DNA of 64,000 bases, taken from positions 28,535,778 to 28,599,777 of the forward strand of contig CM044964.1 of the NCBI GenBank assembly GCA_024516035.1, given 5' to 3'. The notes under the pieces are model-generated. The model saw nothing but the letters and a program-made list of their open reading frames with translations. It did no database searches and had not been told where the DNA came from. This DNA comes from Bactericera cockerelli (Eukaryota > Arthropoda > Insecta > Hemiptera > Triozidae). This document shows, one piece after another, positions 13,201 through 25,200 of this stretch; position 1 is the first letter of the stretch; every line of letters begins with the position of its first letter. Made by a program: the position numbers and the translations under genes.

Positions 13201-16200
13201 CGAGGCTGAGTGACCCCCGAAAACATACACGGTGAGAAGCTATTGCCCCCGCCAGGATTTGAACCTAGGTCTCCCGCGTACATCTTAGTGCAGTGACCAT
13301 TAGGCCATGGGAGCTAGTGTACACTGTTAAATAGACTATTTATAACTTTTCACACCAGAAACTCCTACCCCCCCCCCCCCCCCCCCCCCCCCCGGTAAAG
13401 CGAAAACGGTCCGCGTCCCGCTTTGGCTTCAAAAAAATCTGGTCACCCTAGTTATACCCGTCAATTTGTTAAAATAAAAAATAAAAATGTCCCAGCTGCG
13501 TTTCGATATGAGAGTTGAGGAAATTATCTGGATCTCCTGTTTCAAACATAGATTTAGGGCGAAATTAAGAGACAACATCGATAACTTAAGTCATTGCTGA
13601 GCGTCGCTTTTACCCATCTTACACTGTACGCAATCCGTGACTTAGCGCCACAGCGGTATTATAAAAACGTACATTCATTTCGCCCTTCTGCATAGGAAGT
13701 ACCGTACACTGCCTCAATAGAAAATGGCGGACACCATGCTAATAGCATATGGTCCGCCATTTTCTATTGAGGAAGTGCTTCACATAAGATGCCCAGAGAG
13801 CATTGGGAGTTCTTTATCTAATTGTTTATTTCAAATATACAGGGTGTTTCATTTTAAACAAACCAGTGCGATTACTCGGAAACTATTGATTCTCTAGAGA
13901 AAATATTCTAGCCAAATCTTCCTTAGATGTCTGTCTGTCCCGGTAGCTCAGTGGTAAAGGCGGCACTCTGTGAATCCAAAGATTTCAGAGGTCGTGGGTT
14001 CGAAACCCAGCCGGGACATGACAAGTTATCCTCCCATTTGTGATTTTTACCACATAATAATATGTCTTATTGCTGGAATAATGGGACTAGTCCTAATCGG
14101 GCAGTATAAATAAGGCATTATTATTAGATCTAGGAGGAAAACTGATTTTTTTAACATGTTTTTTTTTATATTACACATCCTAATATGAATTTATTATGAA
14201 AACACTTCTAGGTATATGTCTCGAATTCGAAATTTGATGTAACTTACTTTACCGACTCGAGTTTCGTCTATTTCATAGACATTATCGAGGGAAAGTGAGA
14301 AATCAAAAATTCAAATCCTAGCTAGACTTCTAGAAGTGTTTTCATTGAACATGGTGTTTATATTAGACATCCTATTGTGAATATTTTGAAACACTTATAT
14401 GACTAGGATTCATTTTTTTTTTCTTTCTTTCTTTCTCTTTTCTTCAAAATAGAAGTGTTTTCAAACACTTTTATATGACTAGGATTCATTTTTTTTTCTC
14501 TTCAAAATAGAAGTGTTTTCAAACACTATTATATGACTAGGATTCATTTTTTTTTTTTCTCTTCAAAATAGAAGTGTTTTCAAACACTTTTATATGACTA
14601 GGATTCATTTTTTCTTCTTCAAAATAGAAGTGTTTTCAAACACTTTTACATGACTAGGATTTTCATGACTTTTACATGACTAGGATGTTTTCAAACACTT
14701 TTATATGACTAAGATTCCATTATACTTCCGAAAAATTTCTAATATTAGAAATCGGAAGTGTTGTGTTCGTTTTTGTAAAAAAAAATATTATTTTGCTCCG
14801 ATTTTTTTTTTTTTTTTCTTCTTTTTTCTTAAAAATAGAAGTGTTTTCGAAAATTCTCAATCTATTTAATTGTTTTTAAATCACCACGGCTTTCAGACGG
14901 GGGTGGGGGCGGAGGAGACAATGGCGCGGATTTCGACGACGATGCCTCGGAGATCGTAGGCATGGCCAAGCTGGAGTCTGCAGCGCGAGGCATGGCCGTG
15001 GCGAAGATCACCGATGTGACGCAGCTGCTGAGCGGAGACACCCGAAGCCAGGACTACAGCTACTTCGACGAGAAGAGGCTGGATCTGTGGGCGGGGCCCT
15101 CGCACTGGAAGCTGAAGAAGACGAGCTCGGACAGTGAGTGGTTTTTAACGTTTTTTTTTTATAATTAACTATAATCTTTTATTTCTTTTCATTTTATAAA
15201 TAAAACAATGCATTCATTTCTTCAGAAGGCAATGCTAACAACACACTGGCAGCATTGCCTCTCTGAATCGCCAAACTTATTTTCTCTGTAAATTTATTTA
15301 TTTTTTAAACTAATTTTTATTTATTTGTTCAAGAATGATATGATATTATAAACAATACATCTCCTATAAGCTAAGTCTAACTTGATATTATAAACAATAC
15401 GGGCGGAATTAATAAACGGATTGCGTACTGTATAAGACAGGGAAAATTGACACTTACCAACGACTTAAGTTATTGATGTTGTCTATTAATTCCGCCCTAC
15501 ATCTCCTCTAAGCTAAGTCTTACTTCTGAGGAGTTGTGTTTGTATTAATAGTTAAACCAACCTCGGTAGCTTGATCGATAAGGCGGTGGACTTGTAACCT
15601 GGAGGTCGGTGGTTCAAGTCCCGGTGTCAGGTTGGATTAGAAAAGCGAATTTGAGTAGTTGTGATTTATACACAAATATGATAACTTATTTAAATTTAAA
15701 AAAAAGTTGTGCAACCCACTGTGCTACCCACTAAATTGTGATACAAGCACACACATTTATTATTAATTCAGCTGAGTCTCATTGCAAAGTACGGGCAAAC
15801 ATCTAGTATTCAATATGTGAAAGAAGAAATAGTTCGATTACATAATATTGCACTTGTGTACTGCAAGAGACCAAGGTAACCAAGTCAGACACTCACTAGT
15901 GAGAATTCATTAACTTTTTAAAAACTTATTGCTACTGTGTATATTCATCCTCCCATGTGGTCTAGTGGCTAGGATATCTGGCTTTCACCCAGAAGGCCCG
16001 GGTTCGATTCCCGGCATGGGAAATTTTTTTGGAACTTTTTTTTATACTTGTGAGATTTTCATATTTTAACTGACGTACTTGTTTATTTTTTGTATTTTCT
16101 TTTTTTGGCCGATTTTTTCAAAGTGCCTATTAAAAAAAAAAATCACATACTTTTGAAGCAGACTTTTCGAAGAAAATTCTGTTTCCTCCAAACACCTGAG

Positions 16201-19200
16201 GCTGGCATTTCCGGCCCTACCCAGGCTGGGTGAGGTTAATGTGGGTAGCTGGTACGATTCCCAGCGAATGGAGGGTAACACCCCCGTCCAGATCAGGACG
16301 TTAAAACCAAATAGAATCTTTGTCGTTAGGAAGGGCATCCAGCCATAAAAAACGTGCTCCACCCTACCAACCTCAACCATGAGGTTGAACAATGCCGACC
16401 CCAAAAGCAACATAAGCTAATATGGGATAAAGGCAAGGGAGATATACAGGGTCTTCATAAAGTCTCACCCAGGCCTAGGTTTCTCGAAAACGACTCAGAA
16501 TATCAAAAAACGCAAAAACCCGTATTCCTTTATATTTAGGGGGATTGATTTTCAGCCAAAAAATTTTTGCCTACACGGCCCCAGTCAAGCTGGGCATGGA
16601 CCAACTTTAAAATCTAAAATAGAATGGTATGTCTTGTGGCATATTGTTTTAAAGGTCTTATTGAGAGAAATTCATTACAATAAATTTCAGTGAGCTGCGA
16701 CTTACCGTTCTCGAGATACAGGGTCGGACGTCCTGCGTAATATCCATATATTTTGACCTATAACTCGATAACCGTAAATTATGGAGAAAACTTTTCTTAT
16801 TAATAATAACTCCTTATGATGAGACTTTTCGAACAAGTTATAACTCGACATACTCTGTTGATGTTAGTTTCTGGTCGGTTTCGTCAGCCAGCCGGACGAA
16901 CAGTCGAAAAAAATTTAACGAAAAAACAAATCAAATTTTAACTTGTTCGAAAGTTCTTGCTATAAGGAGTTATTATTATCAAGAAAAATTTTCTCCATAA
17001 TTTACGGTTGACGAGTTATAGGTCAAAATATAGGGATATTACGCATTACGTCCCACCCTGTATCTCGAGAACGGTAAGTCGTAGCACACTGAAATTTATT
17101 GTAATGAACTTCTCTCAATAAGACCTTTAAAACAATATGCCACAAGACATACCATTCTATTTAAGATTTTAAAGTTGGTCCATGCCCAGCCTGACTGGGG
17201 CCGTGTAGGCAAAAAGAATTTGGCTGAAAATCAATCCCCCTAAATATGAAGGAATACGGGTTTTTGCGTTTTTTGATATTCTGAGTCGTTTTCGAGAAAC
17301 CTAGGCCTGGGTGAGACTTTATGAAGACCCTGTATATACAGGGTCTTCATAAAGTCTCACCCAGGCCTAGGTTTCTCGAAAACGACTCAGAATATCAAAA
17401 AACGCAAAAACCCGCATTCCTTTATATTTAGGGGGATTGTTTTCAGCCAAAAATTTTTTGCCTACACGGCCCCAGTCAGGCTGGGCATGGACCAACATTA
17501 AAGTCTTAAATAGAATGGTATGTCTTGTGGCATATTGTTTTAAAGGTCTTATTGAGAGAAGTTCATTACAATAAATTTCAGTGTGCTACGACTTACCGTT
17601 CTTGAGATACAGGGTCGGACGTCCTGCGTAATATCCATATATTTTGACCTATAACTCGTTAACCGTAAATTATGGAGAACATTTTTCTTGTTAATAATAA
17701 CTCCTTATGACAAGACCTTTCGAACAAGTTATAACTCGACATACTCTGTTGATGTTAGTTTCTGGTCGGTTTCGTCAGCCAGCCGGACGAACAGTCGAAA
17801 AAAATTTAACGAAAAAACAAATCAAATTTTAACTTGTTCGAAAGTTCTTGCTATAAGGAGTTATTATTATCAAGAAAAATTTTCTCCATAATTTACGGTT
17901 GACGAGTTATAGGTCAAAATATAGGGATATTACGCATTACGTCCCACCCTGTATCTCGAGAACGGTAAGTCGTAGCACACTGAAATTTATTGTAATGAAC
18001 TTCTCTCAATAAGACCTTTAAAACAATATGCCACAAGACATACCATTCTATTTAAGATTTTAAAGTTGGTCCATGCCCAGCCTGACTGGGGCCGTGTAGG
18101 CAAAAAGAATTTGGCTGAAAATCAATCCCCCTAAATATGAAGGAATACGGGTTTTTGCGTTTTTTGATATTCTGAGTCGTTTTCGAGAAACCTAGGCCTG
18201 GGTGAGACTTTATGAAGACCCTGTATATACAGGGTCTTCATAAAGTCTCACCCAGGCCTAGGTTTCTCGAAAACGACTCAGAATATCAAAAAACGCAAAA
18301 ACCCGCATTCCTTTATATATTTAGGGGGATTGTTTTCAGCCAAAAATTTTTTGCCTACACGGCCCCAGTCAGGCTGGGCATGGACCAACATTAAAGTCTT
18401 AAATAGAATGGTATGTCTTGTGGCATATTGTTTTAAAGGTCTTATTGAGAGAAGTTCATTACAATAAATTTCAGTGTGCTACGACTTACCGTTCTTGAGA
18501 TACAGGGTCGGACGTCCTGCGTAATATCCATATATTTTGACCTATAACTCGTTAACCGTAAATTATGGAGAACATTTTTCTTGTTAATAATAACTCCTTA
18601 TGACAAGACCTTTCGAACAAGTTATAACTCGACATACTCTGTTGATGTTAGTTTCTGGTCGGTTTCGTCAGCCAGCCGGACGAACAGTCGAAAAAAATTT
18701 AACGAAAAAACAAACAAGTTTTAACTTGTTCGAAAGTTCTTGCCATAAGGAGTTATTATTAACAAGAAAAAAATTCTCCATAATTTACGGTTAACGAGTT
18801 ATAGGTCAAAATATATGGATATTACGCAGGACGTCCGACCCTGTATCTCGAGAACGGTAAGTTGTAACTCACTAAAATTTGTTGTAATGAACTTCTCTTA
18901 ATAAGACCTTTAAAACAATATGCCACAAGACATACCATTCTATTTAAGATTTTAAAGTTGGTCCATGCCCAGCCTGACTGGGGCCGTGTAGGCAAAAATT
19001 TTTTGGCTGAAAATCAATCCCCCTAAATATAAAGGAATACGGGTTTTTGCGTTTTTTGATATTCTGAGTCGTTTTTGAGAAACCGAGGCCTGGGTGAGAC
19101 TTTATGAAGACCCTGTATATGTATATAAATAGAAAAACATTTTTTGTTATCCAGGAGTGTACTTTGTAATAAAAAAAAAGTTATTCCTTAAGAATGCTAA

Positions 19201-22200
19201 ATAATTAAACTTTGTATACTTTTCCTAATTTCCCGAAACTCATGAATTGCCTCTCAGAGCCAGCTCGGAACAGCTCAATCATATACTTTTCCTAATGTCC
19301 CGAAACTGATGTGAATTGCCTCTCAGAGCCAGCTCGGAACAGCTCAATCATATACTTTTCCTAATGTCCCGAAACTGATGTGAACTGCCTCTCAGAGCCA
19401 GCTCGGAACAGCTCAATCATATACTTTTCCTAATGTCCCGAAACTGATGAATTGCCTCTCAGAGCCAGCTCGGAACAGCTCAATCATATACTTTTCCTAA
19501 TGTCCCGAAACTGATGAATTGCCTCTCAGAGCCAGCTCGGAACAGCTCAATCATATACTTTTCCTAATTTCCTGAAACTGAATTGCCTCTCAGAGCCAGC
19601 TCGGAACAGCTCAATCATGTACTTTTCCTAATGTCCCGAAACTGAACTGCCTCTCAGAGCCAGCTCGGAACAGCTCAATCATATACTTTTCCTAATTTCC
19701 CCGAAACTGATGTGAATTGCCTCTCAGAGCCAGCTCGGAACAGCTCAATCATATACTTTTCCTAATGTCCCGAAACTGAACTGCCTCTCAGAGCCAGCTC
19801 AATCATTATACTTTTCCTAATGTCCCGAAACTGATGTGAATTGCCTCTCAGAGCCAGCGCGGAACAGCTCGGAAGACGCACAGCGGGCTCGCCAGGAGAA
19901 ACTCAAGGCGAAGCAACAGTTCAAGATAGAGTTCAACCCGAACCTGAAGATCAGCGCCAGATTCAGTGGGGGGAGCGGGACACCACCTGGCTGAGTGAGA
20001 GGACCATGGGGGCGTGGAGCAGCCGCAAGGTCACTTACTCGGAGGACTGCCACGCCGACCCCTCGGACCTGCTCAGGTGAGACTTTTCTCTACGTAAAAG
20101 TATAAATAAGTTAGAAACCAACCTCAGTAGCTTGATCGATAAGGCGATAAATTATGATTGAGTTCTGATATTTAAGAAAATCCGAAATTTTGGACAAAAA
20201 AGTAAAAAATAAAATAAGGTCCACTACTTGCCGGTACAGAATTTTTTGTTGAATCTAGAATGTAGAGAAAACGTCATAGAGAAAACTACCAAAATTAAAC
20301 AAATCTGAAGAGAATTGGTTGAGAACTTTTGTAAACACAAGTAATTCTGTAAAAAATCTCTTATTCCAACGATAGTAAAAATTTTGATTACCATTCACGA
20401 GGAAGTATTGTGTCCATGTATTTTTACTTGTCTCAGATTCTTCCTGCACAAGAGACTCAGGTTTGACATCAAGGCTCTCCTGCGCAACTCGGATCTGTTC
20501 AACACCACCTCGCGCATGCCCACAACAGAGCAGAAGCTGGACGGTGATGCTTTGGACTCTCAGGTAAACATTATCTATTATTCCAGCAGTAAGCCTAAGA
20601 TGTGTTATTATCATTATAAAGAGTGTCCCATTATAACTTTGGACTCTCAGGTAAACATTATCCATTATTCCAGCTGTAAGCCTAAGATGTTTTATTATCA
20701 TCATAAAGAGTGTCCCATTATAACTTTGGACTCTCAGGTAAACATTGTCCATTATTCCAGCAGTAAGCCTAAGATGTGATATTATTATTATAAAGAATGT
20801 CCCAATATTTGTTTCACAACTACATAATTATCACACAAAAAAATGTTTTTTATTATTTATAAAATATAAATATGCCTTCCAAGTCTGAGGAACGAGGCAC
20901 TGTGCCCATCACAGCTGCCGCATTTCCTCTCTGGATACACAGAGAAATCCTCTGTTTCAAAAAGCAGGTTGACCTTCTTTTTCTATTATATTCTATTCTA
21001 TTTCTATTCTATTCCAGAACCTGTGTCGTCCGGACTCCATTCTATTCTATTCTATTTCTATTCTATTCCAGAACCTGTGTCGTCCGGACTCCATTCTATT
21101 CTATTCTATTCTATTTCTATTCTATTCCAGAACCTGTGTCCGGACTCCATTCTATTCTATTCTATTTCTATTCTATTCCAGAACCTGTGTCCGGACTCCA
21201 TTCTATTTCTATTCTATTCCAGAACCTGTGTCGTCCGGACTCCATTCTATTCTATTCTATTTCTATTCTATTCCAGAACCTGTGTCCGGACTCCATTCTA
21301 TTCTATTCTATTTCTATTCTATTCCAGAACCTGTGTCCGGACTCCATTCTATTTCTATTCTATTCCAGAACCTGTGTCGTCCGGACTCCATTCTATTCTA
21401 TTCTATTTCTATTCTATTCCAGAACCTGTGTCGTCCGGACTCCATTCTATTCTATTCTATTCTATTTCTATTCTATTCCAGAACCTGTGTCCGGACTCCA
21501 TTCTATTCTATTCTATTCCAGAACCTGTGTCGTCCGGACTCCATTCTATTCTATTCTATTCTATTCTATTCCAGAACCTGTGTCGTCCGGACTCCATTCT
21601 ATTCTATTCTATTTCTATTCTATTCCAGAACCTGTGTCGTCCGGACTCCATTCTATTCTATTCTATTTCTATTCTATTCCAGAACCTGTGTCGTCCGGAC
21701 TCCATTCTATTCTATTCTATTCCAGAACCTGTGTCCGGACTCCATTCTATTCTATTCTATTCTATTTCTATTCTATTCCAGAACCTGTGTCCGGACTCCA
21801 TTCTATTTCTATTCTATTCCAGAACATGTGTCGTCCGGACTCCATTCTATTCTATTCTATTCCAGAACCTGTGTCCGGACTCCATTCTATTCTATTCTAT
21901 TCTATTTCTATTCTATTCCAGAACCTGTGTCCGGACTCCATTCTATTTCTATTCTATTCCAGAACATGTGTCGTCCGGACTCCATTCTATTCTATTCTAC
22001 TCTATTCTATTTCTATTCTATTCCAGAACCTGTGTCGTCCGGACTCCATTCTATTCTATTCTATTCCAGAACCTGTGTCCGGACTCCATTCTATTCTATT
22101 CTATTTCTATTCTATTCCAGAACCTGTGTCGTCCGGACTCCATTCTATTCTATTTCTATTCTATTCCAGAACCTGTGTCCGGACTCCATTCTATTTCTAT

Positions 22201-25200
22201 TCTATTCCAGAACATGTGTCGTCCGGACTCCATTCTATTCTATTCCAGAACCTGTGTCCGGACTCCATTCTATTCTATTCTACTCTATTCTATTTCTATT
22301 CTATTCCAGAACCTGTGTCGTCCGGACTCCATTCTATTCTATTCTATTTCTATTCTATTCCAGAACCTGTGTCGCCCGGACTCCATTCTATTCTATTCTA
22401 TTTCTATTCTATTCCAGAACCTGTGTCCGGACTCCATTCTATTCTATTCTATTTCTATTCTATTCCAGAACCTGTGTCGTCCGGACTCCATTCTATTATA
22501 TTCTATTTCTATTCTATTCCAGAACCTGTGTCCGGACTCCAATCTATTCTATTCTATTTCTATTCTATTCCAGAACCTGTGTCGTCCGGACTCCATTCTA
22601 TTCTATTCTATTTCTATTCTATTCCAGAACCTGTGTCCGGACTCCATTCTATTCTATTCTATTTCTATTCTATTCCAGAACCTGTGTCGTCCTGACTCCA
22701 TTCTATTATATTCTATTTCTATTCTATTCCAGAACCTGTGTCGCCCAGACTCCATTCTATTATATTCTATTTCTATTCTATTCTAGAACCTGTGTCGCCC
22801 AGACTCCATTCTATTATATTCTATTTCTATTCTATTCTAGAACCTGTGTCGTCCTGACTCCATTCTATTATATTCTATTTCTATTCTATTCCAGAACCTG
22901 TGTCGTCCTGACTCCATTCTATTATATTCTATTTCTATCTATTCCAGAACCTGTGTCGCCCAGACTCCATTCTATTATATTCTATTTCTATTCTATTCTA
23001 GAACCTGTGTCGCCCAGACTCCATTCTATTATATTCTATTTCTATTCTATTCTAGAACCTGTGTCGTCCTGACTCCATTCTATTATATTCTATTTCTATT
23101 CTATTCCAGAACCTGTGTCTGGACTCCATTCTATTATATTCTATTTCTATTCTATTCCAGAACCTGTGTCTGGACTTCATTCTATTATATTCTATTCCAG
23201 AACCTGTGTCGCCCGGACTCCCCAAGGGCGCCGTCACCTAACCGCCCCATAGAGGGAGACCTGCCCGATGACGTGGATGACGGAGCCCCCGCTGACTACT
23301 ACGTGGACTATGAGGACAATCTAGACGCTCACGAGGACAATCTAGGCATGGACGACCCTCATGAGGACAGTCGAGGCGAGGGAGTCAGCGGGCTGGACAT
23401 GAATGAGTACACGACGGGCGCGTTCATTGGTGATAATCTGCTGCCCTTGCCTAACATAGTGAGTAACACTTCTTCTTCTTCATTGGTGATAATCTGCTGC
23501 CCTTGCCTAACATAGTGAGTAACACTTCTTCTTCTTCTTCATTGGTGATAATCTGCTGCCCTTGCCTAACATAGTGAGTAACACCTTCTTCTTCATTGGT
23601 GATAATCTGCTGCCCTTGCCTAACATAGTGAGTAACACTTCTTCTTCTTCATTGGTGATAATCTGCTGCCCTTGCCTAACATAGTGAGTAACACTTCTTC
23701 TTCTTCATTGGTGATAATCTGCTGCCCTTGCCTAACATAGTGAGTAACACTTCTTCTTCTTCATTGGTGATAATCTGCTGCCCCTGCCTAACATAGTGAG
23801 TAACACTTCTTCTTCTTCATTGGTGATAATCTGCTGCCCTTGCCTAACATAGTGAGTAACACTTCTTCTTCTTCATTGGTGATAATCTGCTGCCCTTGCC
23901 TAACATAGTGAGTAACACTTCTTCTTCATTGGTGATAATCTGCTGCCCCTGCCTAACATAGTGAGTAACACTTCTTCTTCTTCTTCTTCATTGGTGATAA
24001 TCTGCTGCCCTTGCCTAACATAGTGAGTAACACTTCTTCTTCTTCATTGGTGATAATCTGCTGCCCTTGCCTAACATAGTGAGTAACACTTCTTCTTCTT
24101 CTTCATTGGTGATAATCTGCTGCCCTTGCCTAACATAGTGAGTAACACTTCTTCTTCTTCATTGGTGATAATCTGCTGCCCTTGCCTAACATAGTGAGTA
24201 ACACTTCTTCTTCATTGGTGATAATCTGCTGCCCCTGCCTAACATAGTGAGTCTTGTTTTTTTTATGGCTTTAACGGCAGGATTCTGTGAGCTCTTCCAC
24301 CCAACCGATGATTTCACCTCAATCATTCCACAAGGCAAGCAGAAAGGGAAACAAGTAGAAAAAGAAGAGGGAGAGAGAGAGAGAGAAATATCGTCTGTCC
24401 CGGTAGCTCAGTGGTAAAGGCGGCACTGTGTGAATCCAGAGATTCCAGAGATCGCGGGTTCGAAACCCAGCCTGGACAAGTCAAGTTATCCTCCCATATT
24501 TGGTATTTTTACCACATACTAATATGTCCTGGGCTTACTGCTGGAATAATGGGACTTAACACGTTCGTTACCAAGCCAATTTTTTCAAGTTTTACGTAGG
24601 GACCAGGCGGTAAAGTCGCTGTTGCATCCTGGGGACCAAAATTTTTTTTGTTGCATATTTGGCATCGTATTTGTACAAGAATCGATCCTATATCTGTTCT
24701 AATACTAACAACCTACCTCAAAAAGGCCATATATGGATGTCCGGTCCCTCGTTAAAATTTTGATAACAACCACATGTGTGTTTTCGGTCCCAAAGAAAAA
24801 CACAAAAACATCCACATATGGCCGTTCGGTAACGAACGTGTTAATAGTCCTAATCGGATAGTATAAATAAGGCGATAGCCAGATTTGACTGTACACTTAT
24901 TTCTCCCCGGGTTCTCATAGCCAGGTTTGACTGTACACTTATTTCTCCCCCGCCAGATCAACAAGGTGGACCTCCAGATCGACACGCGACGCAAGGTGAT
25001 CAACATGAAGCTGCTGAAGCGGCTCGCCTGGAAGATCATGAACTTCGACCCCCGGGCGGGGGGCGGGAGCGGGTCGACCCAGAGCATCACGTTCGCCGAC
25101 CTGTACCGTCGCCTCCTGCGAGACATCCCGGCGAGCATGCAGCAAGACTTGACGGCGCCGGTCACTTTCTTCACCGTGCTGATTCTGGTGAACGAGAAAT

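Noticed and set aside
20872..23072. Three overlapping open frames of about 605-614 codons rich in ILFYS and NLCRPDS
   Set aside because: They are the three readings of the stop-free TTCTA tandem array in front of NCAPH exon 10. Only the last NLCRPDS belongs to a gene.
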